This document shows, piece by piece, positions 1 through 6,042 of a stretch of 7,477 bases of DNA (position 1 is the first letter of the stretch; every line of letters starts with the position of its first letter). Position numbers and translations under genes: made by a program. The stretch comes from Burkholderiales bacterium (GTDB taxonomy: Bacteria > Actinomycetota > Thermoleophilia > Gaiellales > Gaiellaceae): assembly GCA_025935595.1 (NCBI GenBank), contig JAICUZ010000122.1, forward strand, positions 1-7,477, in the 5' to 3' direction. The notes under the pieces were generated by a model. It had not been told where the DNA came from and searched no databases. It was given only the letters and a program-made list of their open reading frames with translations.

Positions 1-524
1 AACACGCGGCGAAGCAGTGGCACGCCGTCGAGAAAGAAGCCGAGCTCGGCGAAGATCCACGGCAGCGAGACGAGGACGGCCAGCGTCCCCACGACGTCCC
101 GATAGCCGTCCCCGCGCGCGTTGCGCGACCACTCGCGGAAGCCGCAGAGCAGAGACAGCACGAGCGCGGTCAACACACCGACCGCGGCGATCGCGTTCAC
201 GGGCCGCGCGTCGAGGTTCGCCTCGTCGACCACGCCGGGCCAGAAGACCGGCGTACACAACACGATCCCGATGACCGCAACGGCCCGAAGCCGCCGCAGC
301 CGGTCGATCAGCACGAGGAGAATCGCGATCGCGACGAGCGCGGTCGGGAAGTTCGAGTCGACGAGCACGCGGCTCAGCCCGCCCTCGAGCCCCGAGCCCG
401 AGACGTGGTAGAGGTCGTGAGCCGGCAGGCGCGAGTACGTGACGAGGATCGCGACCGCATCGAGCAGGAAGAGCGCCCAGACGAGCGCGACCTCCAGCGG
501 CAGCGATTCGGCGTCGCCCTGCAT
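1..524 (-). CDS. Multi-pass membrane protein of unknown function, 3' end beyond the window
   Basis: I do not recognise this protein. The reading frame opens at an ATG (524-522) and stays open to the left edge, giving 174 complete codons without a stop. It is strongly hydrophobic, with likely membrane helices near residues 10-28, 58-75, 81-98, 109-127 and 146-165, joined by short charged loops such as RLRRLR (about 76-81) and REWSRNARGD (about 130-139). No catalytic or binding motif is evident. The periodic hydrophobic composition supports a real gene over the arginine-rich plus-strand frames that overlap it. No in-frame ATG, GTG or TTG was found upstream in the stretch I read, and no Shine-Dalgarno is visible. 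A TAGTGT hexamer 10 nt upstream could serve a leaderless or nearly leaderless transcript. It is divergent from the DUF1684 gene. Length and function cannot be settled because the C-terminus is missing. Confidence 0.72.
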   Translation of the reverse strand, partial: MQGDAESLPLEVALVWALFLLDAVAILVTYSRLPAHDLYHVSGSGLEGGLSRVLVDSNFPTALVAIAILLVLIDRLRRLRAVAVIGIVLCTPVFWPGVVDEANLDARPVNAIAAVGVLTALVLSLLCGFREWSRNARGDGYRDVVGTLAVLVSLPWIFAELGFFLDGVPLLRRV

Positions 525-534
525 CGGCGGGCCG

Positions 535-544
535 ACACTACACT
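535..544. promoter_or_regulatory. Candidate overlapping divergent -10 elements
   Basis: The ten bases ACACTACACT contain TACACT on the plus strand (539-544) and, read on the minus strand, TAGTGT (540-535). Both fit the actinobacterial TAnnnT -10 pattern and share one TA step. The plus-strand hexamer would start transcription near 550-552, leaving a leader of about 35 nt before the GTG at 587. The minus-strand hexamer ends 10 nt before the ATG at 524. No clear -35 box was found for either direction. This is a pattern match only. Confidence 0.35.
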
Positions 545-586
545 CGTGCTCTGGACGAGCTCGATCTCCTCGACTGGAAGCGCCGC

Positions 587-1156
587 GTGTTCGAGCTGTA
601 CGCGCAGGTTCGCAGCACGAGCGATCCGCGACAGGCGTGGGAGCTATGGCGCGCAACGCGAGACGAGCTCTTCGCCACGCATCCGCAGACGCCGCTGCGG
701 GAGGAGACGCGCGCGACCTTCACGGGTCTCCCCTACTTCGACTACGACCCGGAGCTGCGTGTGCTCGCCGCGGTCGAGCCGGCCGAGCGCGCGCGGCGCG
801 AGATCGCGACGTCCGGCGAGCACCCGTACTCGTTCACGCGCTTCGCTCGCGCGGACTTCGCCGTCCACGGCCAGGGACTGTCCCTCGACCTGTACTGGCT
901 GGACGGATACGGAGGCGGCGTGTACCTGTGCTTCGCCGACGCGACGAGCGGCGACGAGACGTACGGTGCCGGGCGCTATCTGCTCGACACCGTCAAAGGG
1001 TCCGACCTCGGCAGCGAGAACGGCAGCCTCGTCCTCGATTTCAACTTCGCCTACAACCCGTCCTGCTGCTACGACCCGCGCTGGGTCTGCCCCCTCGCGC
1101 CGCCGGGGAATCGCCTGCCGATTCCGATCCGCGGCGGCGAGCGCTACCCGCTCTAA
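587..1156 (+). CDS. DUF1684 family protein
   Basis: The C-terminal half carries the signature I associate with DUF1684 (PF07920): LDGYGGG (residues 105-111), TYGAGRYLLDT (125-135), and then LDFNFAYNPSC followed by W..CPL.PP.NRLP..I..GE (150-185). The family is widespread in Actinomycetota and Bacteroidota and has no established biochemical function. There is no signal peptide or membrane helix, so it is probably cytosolic. From the GTG at 587 it has 189 residues. GGAAG at 576-580, six bases upstream, is a plausible ribosome site. The same frame is open back to 443, however, and upstream bases encode LDELDLLDWKRR, which resembles the usual family N-terminus. No ATG, GTG or TTG lies in that extension, only a CTG at 551, so the start is uncertain. 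The stop codon overlaps that of the convergent SCO gene. No functional link to the oxidase operon is visible. Confidence 0.85.
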   Translation: MFELYAQVRSTSDPRQAWELWRATRDELFATHPQTPLREETRATFTGLPYFDYDPELRVLAAVEPAERARREIATSGEHPYSFTRFARADFAVHGQGLSLDLYWLDGYGGGVYLCFADATSGDETYGAGRYLLDTVKGSDLGSENGSLVLDFNFAYNPSCCYDPRWVCPLAPPGNRLPIPIRGGERYPL

Positions 1157-1773
1157 GTCGTCGCGAGCCGCCGGAGATCGCGCGTCAGCAGGCCGGGTAT
1201 GAACGGGGACAGGAAGCCGGCACGCTCGTCGCCGTTTCGGTCGATGACGTAGAACGCGTCGCTGTGCTCGACGTCGCCGCTCTTGGTCGGCCGCACGGCG
1301 ATGCTGTATGCCCGCCAAACGGGCGCGAGTTGCGCATGTGTGCCGAGCAGCCATTCGAACCCGGCCGGCAGATGCCACTTCCGTGCTGCGCGCGCGACCG
1401 ACGCCGGAGTGTCGGCGAGGTCGACGCTCACGACGACGAGCCGCGGCTTCGCCGAGCCGGGAAGCGCGCGCAGCGCAGCCGCGAATTGCGCTGCTTCGAT
1501 CGGGCACTCCGACGTGCACAGCGAGTCCATGAATGCGAGCACGACCGTCCTGCCGCGCAGCGCCGTGAGACGCACTGTGCGCCCGTGCTGGTCGCGAAGC
1601 TGGAACGGCGGCGCGGGAACCTCACCGCTCCGCCACGTCGCCTGTCCGTACAAAGAAGGGAGAGCTGGACGCGCGAGCGCGCGTGACGAGCCGAACTCGT
1701 TGTGCAAGAGCAGGCCGACCGCGATGCCGACGACGGCGGCGGAGGCGACTGCGAGGACGAAGGCTTTGCGCAC
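1153..1773 (-). CDS. sco: SCO1/SenC-type copper chaperone for cytochrome oxidase
   Basis: This is a membrane-anchored thioredoxin-fold protein of 206 residues that would deliver copper to, or reduce, the CuA site of subunit II on the outer face of the membrane. One N-terminal helix (about 4-24) acts as an uncleaved anchor. The thioredoxin-like domain follows from about residue 52. The copper-binding CxxxCP motif is C86-T-S-E-C90-P91. The third ligand of the family is probably H170 in EHSDAFYVID, just before the usual D-x-x-G turn. GTG 1773 is taken as the start because it gives a compact anchor, although its GAGG abuts the codon. An in-frame GTG at 1815 would add a basic N-terminal tail and overlap the preceding small gene more. 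It is the last gene of the operon, and its TAG stop overlaps the stop of the convergent DUF1684 gene. Confidence 0.9.
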   Translation of the reverse strand: MRKAFVLAVASAAVVGIAVGLLLHNEFGSSRALARPALPSLYGQATWRSGEVPAPPFQLRDQHGRTVRLTALRGRTVVLAFMDSLCTSECPIEAAQFAAALRALPGSAKPRLVVVSVDLADTPASVARAARKWHLPAGFEWLLGTHAQLAPVWRAYSIAVRPTKSGDVEHSDAFYVIDRNGDERAGFLSPFIPGLLTRDLRRLATT

Positions 1774-1778
1774 CCTCG

Positions 1779-1892
1779 TCAGACTTCGTCGCGACGGCGC
1801 CCGGCGACCGTCCACCAGATCCCGACCAGCACGAGCAAGCCGACGGGCAGGAGCAACGTGAGCAGGGACGCGGTGAGGAACGAAGCGAGCAT
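1779..1892 (-). CDS. Small one-helix membrane protein (37 aa) in oxidase operon
   Basis: The ORF encodes 37 residues: a short polar start, one hydrophobic helix at about 5-29 ending in GIWW, and a basic tail GRRRDEV. The charge pattern predicts the C-terminus in the cytoplasm. Two things support translation. Its ATG overlaps the ctaG stop by one base (TGATG), and a strong GAGGGAG ribosome site lies 5 nt upstream, the best one in the operon. The SCO start follows its stop after 5 bp. I cannot assign a family. Heme-copper oxidases often carry single-helix accessory subunits (for example CcoQ in cbb3 enzymes), so a small oxidase subunit or assembly helper is a reasonable inference, but sequence similarity to any of these has not been shown. 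The frame is also open upstream through ctaG as an arginine-rich shadow, so only this 3' part is proposed as coding. Confidence 0.65.
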   Translation of the reverse strand: MLASFLTASLLTLLLPVGLLVLVGIWWTVAGRRRDEV

Positions 1893-2668
1893 CAGGTCTC
1901 CCTCGGTCGTAGGTCGGGCACGGCTGCCTTCTTCGACGGCTCGAGCACGTCGTAGGCGGCGACGAGCACCGCGATCGTGAACGGGATCGACGCAGGCACC
2001 CACATGATCCCGGCCGCGAGCTGCTGGTCGGCGAGCGCCGACAGGCCGCCCGGCCGGTGTGCGAGCGCGGCGTAGTGCCCGTACAGCGGATGTGACGCAA
2101 AGCCGAGCACGACCGCGAGCACCCAGCTGACGAGGATCGCACCGACGCCGTACGCAACGCGCCGCGCAGCGCCGAGGCGCGGTCGCCGCGACGTCGGCGT
2201 GAGATGCGTCCAGAAGAGCAGTGCCGTGACGAAGAACAGCGCATGCTCGAGATCGTGCACGGCCTCGTTTCGCAGCGTCAGGTCGAATAACGCCGGCAGG
2301 TGCCAGGCAAGCAAGACCCCGTTGAAAAGGACGAACGCGACGAGCGGCGCTGCAAGCGCCCGGCAGGCATGCAGGCTGCGAGCGATCACGCGCCGAGCGG
2401 TCAACGGGATGGCCCGCACCGAGCGCGGCCATGGACGGCCGAGAAGGATCAGCGGCGGCGCGACCATCGTCAGCAACACGTGCTGAACCATGTGGACCCA
2501 GAAGAGGCGGTCGGCGTACCGGTCGACCGGCGAGTCGATCGCCGCCACGATCACGAGCAGCCCGCTGTAGAAGCAGACGTCGCGGCGAGCGCTGTCGCGC
2601 GGGCGCCGACCGAGCGCGTACAGGACGGCGGCAACCAGCAGCCCGACGAGAGGCCACTCGAAGACCAT
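1892..2668 (-). CDS. ctaG: Cytochrome c oxidase assembly protein CtaG (caa3 type)
   Basis: This is a 258-residue integral membrane protein of the caa3_CtaG family (PF09678), which is needed for active caa3 oxidase in Bacillus and is thought to help build the CuB centre of subunit I. It is unrelated to the Cox11-type protein also called CtaG. About seven helices are visible (about 4-20, 32-46, 60-77, 104-122, 138-155, 172-191, 220-240). Family features are the HMVQHVLL stretch with H59 and H63, PPLILLG (71-77), AWHLP with H123, HDLEH with H138 and H142, and the late GIMWVP (220-225). These paired histidines are candidate copper ligands. The ATG at 2668 lies one base after the ctaE stop without a Shine-Dalgarno, so coupled translation is likely. 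The TGA overlaps the next ATG by one base. Confidence 0.9.
   Translation of the reverse strand: MVFEWPLVGLLVAAVLYALGRRPRDSARRDVCFYSGLLVIVAAIDSPVDRYADRLFWVHMVQHVLLTMVAPPLILLGRPWPRSVRAIPLTARRVIARSLHACRALAAPLVAFVLFNGVLLAWHLPALFDLTLRNEAVHDLEHALFFVTALLFWTHLTPTSRRPRLGAARRVAYGVGAILVSWVLAVVLGFASHPLYGHYAALAHRPGGLSALADQQLAAGIMWVPASIPFTIAVLVAAYDVLEPSKKAAVPDLRPRET
1898..1904 (-). promoter_or_regulatory. Strong Shine-Dalgarno for the 37-aa protein
   Basis: On the minus strand GAGGGAG is followed by 5 nt and then ATG at 1892. It lies inside the last codons of ctaG. It is the only near-consensus ribosome site among the operon's internal starts and is the main argument that the tiny ORF is translated. Confidence 0.65.
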
Positions 2669-2669
2669 C

Positions 2670-3356
2670 TCAGAGGACGTACAGCACGAGCCAGGTGACG
2701 ACGCCGATCGCGACGAGCGTCGTCCACGTGAACGTGAGCGCCGACACCTCTGAGGTGTTCAGGTGCACGGGATTCGCGATGTCGTGAGCCTCGCGATGCG
2801 CGTCGCCGGAGGCGTCGCCAGGCGCGACCTCGGCCTTGCCGAACGGCTCGCCCCGGTAGCGGTACGAAAGTGCGAGGCATGTCTCGAGCCAGTAGAGCGT
2901 GCCGAAGACGAAGATCGTGTAGAGCCCCGTCCAACCGAGGTACACCGACGCATAGCCGCCGTCGGTGGGACCGAAGCCGATGCTCGCCCACGCGATGATC
3001 TGCAACGCGATCGCGGCGATGCCGAAGGCGAACGCACCGAGCCCTTTGAGCCGCCACGCCGGCCGCCGGTCGGCGCGCTGGTCGGCTGCGCCGAGGTACA
3101 GGAGCGTAGCGCTGAGGACGAGGCAGATCACGATCGCGATCCCGAAGCCCTGCGGAGCGTGCACGCCTTTCGGCTTGAACAAACCGTTCTCGTTCAGCGA
3201 GCGGAGATAGAAGTACGCAAACAGGAACGCGAAGAAGAAGAACACGAGCGCGCTCGCCCAGAGCCGCGACCCGATCGCCAGGTTGCGCTCGACGGTCGAC
3301 GTCGACTCGTGCTCGACGACGCCGTAGTCGGTCGAGTGCTGGGCCAGCTCACTCAT
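2670..3356 (-). CDS. ctaE: Heme-copper oxidase subunit III, divergent
   Basis: This 228-residue protein has five predicted helices (about 33-53, 71-90, 107-127, 138-165, 207-228), as in short bacterial subunit III proteins. FAYFYLRS (46-53) matches the usual end of the first conserved helix, and its place directly after ctaD fits the role. Subunit III packs beside subunit I and stabilises turnover; it carries no redox centre. The sequence is unusual. The Glu normally found in the ASE segment of that helix aligns with L37, and the FHGxHV histidines of a later helix are not apparent around YTIFVFGTLYWLE (146-158). A charged 35-residue loop rich in Asp, Glu and His (about 168-202) precedes the last helix. 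The ATG overlaps the ctaD stop in ATGA. The class is fairly sure, though orthology to canonical CtaE is less so. Confidence 0.83.
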   Translation of the reverse strand: MSELAQHSTDYGVVEHESTSTVERNLAIGSRLWASALVFFFFAFLFAYFYLRSLNENGLFKPKGVHAPQGFGIAIVICLVLSATLLYLGAADQRADRRPAWRLKGLGAFAFGIAAIALQIIAWASIGFGPTDGGYASVYLGWTGLYTIFVFGTLYWLETCLALSYRYRGEPFGKAEVAPGDASGDAHREAHDIANPVHLNTSEVSALTFTWTTLVAIGVVTWLVLYVL

Positions 3357-5209
3357 GCCGTCGGTCTCGCCGGAACCACCACCGGGCGGGTGCCCTCGAT
3401 GCCGCCGTATGGATACGGATCGGGCCCGAACGTCGGGATGCGGTCGAAGTTGTGCACCGGGACCGGTGACGGAAGCTGGAACTCGATCGACTTCGAGCCC
3501 CACGGGTTCGCGGCGGCCGGTGTCCGGACGAAGACCTGCGTCCAGACGAGGTTGACGAGGAACACGAGCATGGAGGCTCCGAGGACGAACGCCGAGATCG
3601 ACACCCATTCGTTCGCGCCCTGCAGGTAGCCCGCGTACGTGACGACGCGACGCGGCATCCCGAGGAACCCGATCACGAGCAACGGGCCGAACGTCGAGTT
3701 GAACGCGATGAACATGACCCAGAAATGGATCTTCCCGAGGCGCTCGTTCAGCTCGAAGCCGGTCATTTTCGGCACCCAGTAGTAGATGGCGCCGAAGAAC
3801 GCGAACAGCAGGCCGCCCATGATCGTGTAGTGGAAGTGCGCCATCGAAAAGAAGCTTCCGTGCGTCGTCACGTCACTCGGCACATCGGAGAGGAAGACTC
3901 CGGACAGCCCGCCGACGAGGAAGTTGAAGATCCACGCGAGCGCGAACAGCATCGGCACCGTCAGCCGTATCCGGCCGGCCCAGAGCGTCCCGAGCGCGCA
4001 GACGAAGATGAAGCCGGTCGGAAGCGAGATGAGCTCCGTCGAGAGCATGTAGAACGGGCGCAGGTCGCCGTTGATCCCGCTCACGAACAGGTGGTGCTGC
4101 CAGACGAGGAAGCTGAGCAGCATGATCCCGACCATCCCGGTGACCGCGAGGCGGTAGCCCCAGAGCGGCTTGCGCGCGAACACCGGCAGGATCTCGAGCA
4201 CGATCCCCATCCCGGGCAGTGCGAGCACGTAGACCTCGGGGTGGCCGAAGATCCAGAAGAGGTTCTCGTACAGATATGGGCTGCCACCCGCCTGCACGTT
4301 GAAGAAGCTCGTCTGGGCAGTCCGGTCGAGCGCGAGCATGAACAGCGTCGAGACCAGCACCGGCGCGGCCAGAACCATCAGCACCGACGTCGTGATGGTT
4401 CCCCACACGAAGATCGGCAGCCTGCTCCACGAGAGGCCGGGAGCGCGCATCGTGATCACGGTGACCAGCATGTTGAGCCCGAGCAACATCATCGACAGGC
4501 CCACGAGCGCGAAGAATGCGATGTACGCGTCCACGCCCATGTTCGACTGCTCGGACAGCGGTGCGTAGCCGGTCCAGCCGGTCGGGAAGCCGCCGAACGC
4601 GAGCGCAGTCATCAGGATCGTCCCGGCCGCCATCAGCAGCCAGAACGTCAGCGCCTCGATGCGGGGGAACGCCATGCGCCGGGCGCCGATCATCAACGGC
4701 ACGAAGTAGTTCGCGAACGGGCCGAGGATCCCGCTCGTCATCATTCCCATCATCATCGTGCCGTGGAGGCCGACGAGCGTGAGGTAGTTGTTGCCGTTCC
4801 AGGCGAGATGCGTCGGGCGCAACAACTCGAAGCGGATGAGCATCGCGTTCAGGCCGCCGATGAAGATGAACGCGCCGATCCCGATCAGGTACTGGATGCC
4901 GACCACCTTGTGGTCGGTGCACAGGCCGAAATAGCGCCCGATGCCGGCCGTCTCCTTCTCGCGGAGCGACGGCGGCTTGCCGAGCAGGCGCTGGACGGGG
5001 TAGTTCGCGAACCCGAGGCCGACGAGGAACCCGACGACACCGGTGAAGTACGCGACGAAGAGCGCGATGTCGTTCTGGCCGGTGTCGTCGAAGTACTCGA
5101 TGCTCTCCGCCTTGACGAGGTGCCCGAGCCACCACCCCACGTAGAAGCCGACGACTCCGAGCACGACCGCCGTCAGGAGGTTGAAGCCGATCAGGCGACG
5201 AAGCTTCAT
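3353..5209 (-). CDS. ctaD: Heme-copper oxidase subunit I, A-type-like with altered proton channels
   Basis: This is the catalytic subunit, which reduces dioxygen at a heme-CuB centre in the membrane. It has 618 residues. The ligands seen are H149 (LHGT) and H460 for the low-spin heme, H458 (AHFHY) for the high-spin heme, and H323, H372 and H373 for CuB. Y327 of GHPEVY would be the His-Tyr cross-link partner, and E325 is the A1-type glutamate. PRR (519-521) matches the heme propionate arginines. The departures by alignment to Rhodobacter numbering are: D132 is R178, N139 is E185, K362 is I401 and D412 is G451. Two extra helices (about 8-29 and 47-68) precede the conserved TDHKxxGIQYL region (98-108). 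The start at 5209 forms ATGA with the ctaC stop, and no Shine-Dalgarno is seen. The retained tyrosine argues for an oxygen reductase rather than a nitric oxide reductase, but pumping is doubtful. Confidence 0.93.
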   Translation of the reverse strand: MKLRRLIGFNLLTAVVLGVVGFYVGWWLGHLVKAESIEYFDDTGQNDIALFVAYFTGVVGFLVGLGFANYPVQRLLGKPPSLREKETAGIGRYFGLCTDHKVVGIQYLIGIGAFIFIGGLNAMLIRFELLRPTHLAWNGNNYLTLVGLHGTMMMGMMTSGILGPFANYFVPLMIGARRMAFPRIEALTFWLLMAAGTILMTALAFGGFPTGWTGYAPLSEQSNMGVDAYIAFFALVGLSMMLLGLNMLVTVITMRAPGLSWSRLPIFVWGTITTSVLMVLAAPVLVSTLFMLALDRTAQTSFFNVQAGGSPYLYENLFWIFGHPEVYVLALPGMGIVLEILPVFARKPLWGYRLAVTGMVGIMLLSFLVWQHHLFVSGINGDLRPFYMLSTELISLPTGFIFVCALGTLWAGRIRLTVPMLFALAWIFNFLVGGLSGVFLSDVPSDVTTHGSFFSMAHFHYTIMGGLLFAFFGAIYYWVPKMTGFELNERLGKIHFWVMFIAFNSTFGPLLVIGFLGMPRRVVTYAGYLQGANEWVSISAFVLGASMLVFLVNLVWTQVFVRTPAAANPWGSKSIEFQLPSPVPVHNFDRIPTFGPDPYPYGGIEGTRPVVVPARPTA

Positions 5210-6042
5210 CCGGCGCGGAAGGTCGGGTCGGGCGCGTACGACGGTGCGTACTTCGGCAGGTACTTCATGCTCGGCGCGAACTGGCGACGGCGCGCTGCGA
5301 TCCACGTCGCGAAGTCGGCGGCGCTGACGACGCGTCCCGTGTCGGACATGTAGCCGTGCCAGAGCCCGCAGAGCTCGGCGCAGCGGATCTGGAACGTCGA
5401 TGGGTTCTTCGTGCGCACGTACGCCACGTTGTCGACGCCGGGGTTCGCGTCGGCCTTCACTCCGAGCTGGTACGCCCAGAACGAGTGGATGGCGTCGAGC
5501 GACGTCACGTGGAACGCGATCTGGCGTCCCGCGGGCAACACCAGCGTGGCGGTCTCGACACCGCCGTACGTCGGGTAGCGGTAGGTGAACTCCCACTGCT
5601 GCGCGATCACCTGGACGGGGAACACAGCGCCGCTCGGCTTCGCGACGGGGTTCGGGCCGCCGCCGCCGCCGGCGCCGTTGTCGGCGAGCAGCTCGGTCGT
5701 GCCGAAGATCGCGAGGAAGAGGACGGCGGCAGTCGTGGTCGCGAGCCACGCCACTTGCGACTTGAAGTGGCCGCGCATCGGCGCGCCGTCGACGATCTCC
5801 TCGCCTTTCGGCGCCCTGAACACGACCAGCGCGTACGCGAGGTACGCGAGGATGAACATCGTGAAGGGTGTCATCACGACGAGGAGAACGGTGTTGTCGG
5901 TCACCTGGCTCGACGCGACCGGCGTTCCCTTCCCCGGCGGCATGTGCGGCCCCAGGACGAAGACGACGAGCGGCAGCACGATCGCCGTTCCGATCACGGT
6001 CAGCGCGGCGATCCGCTGGCCGTGACTCCGGCTAGACCACAT
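5206..6042 (-). CDS. ctaC: Cytochrome c oxidase subunit II with intact CuA site
   Basis: This subunit accepts electrons from a soluble donor outside the membrane and passes them to subunit I through the binuclear CuA centre. In 278 residues there are likely helices at about 11-31, 50-74 and 98-118; the first may be an uncleaved signal or a third anchor, since two are usual. A glycine-rich linker (123-130) leads to the cupredoxin domain. All CuA ligands are present: H186 in HSFW, then C221, E223, C225, H229 and M232 in CAELCGLWHGYM. QQWEFTYRYP (148-157) keeps the entry tryptophan W150, with Phe where a second aromatic Trp is common. There is no fused cytochrome c domain, so the donor is separate and unidentified here. 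The ATG at 6042 overlaps the upstream cupredoxin gene by 11 bp; an in-frame GTG at codon 16 is an alternative start. Confidence 0.93.
   Translation of the reverse strand: MWSSRSHGQRIAALTVIGTAIVLPLVVFVLGPHMPPGKGTPVASSQVTDNTVLLVVMTPFTMFILAYLAYALVVFRAPKGEEIVDGAPMRGHFKSQVAWLATTTAAVLFLAIFGTTELLADNGAGGGGGPNPVAKPSGAVFPVQVIAQQWEFTYRYPTYGGVETATLVLPAGRQIAFHVTSLDAIHSFWAYQLGVKADANPGVDNVAYVRTKNPSTFQIRCAELCGLWHGYMSDTGRVVSAADFATWIAARRRQFAPSMKYLPKYAPSYAPDPTFRAG

Noticed and set aside
439..1686. Long plus-strand frames of 265 to 415 codons overlapping DUF1684 and SCO
   Set aside because: They are Arg-rich, lack motifs and cross the boundary between two well-supported genes on opposite strands.
1893..2657. 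Long open frame upstream of the 37-codon ORF, within ctaG
   Set aside because: It is an arginine- and alanine-rich shadow of ctaG. Only the last 38 codons, after the strong ribosome site, look like a protein.
2763..3629. 288-codon plus-strand frame opposite ctaE
   Set aside because: It is a charged, low-complexity shadow of ctaE and the end of ctaD.
3725..5353. A 542-codon open frame on the plus strand opposite ctaD
   Set aside because: It is extremely rich in Glu, Arg, Asp and His with no hydrophobic core and mirrors the ctaD codons. Long antisense frames are expected at this GC content, and ctaD carries all the family motifs.
5655..5682. GCC-type triplet run
   Set aside because: It encodes the glycine-rich linker before the CuA domain of ctaC. 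It is ordinary low complexity and not a regulatory repeat.
5210..5749. The ctaD frame stays open far upstream of its ATG
   Set aside because: The extension translates to Arg/Pro-rich sequence and overlaps the well-supported CuA domain of ctaC. The ATG at 5209 forms an ATGA junction and begins a proper membrane helix.
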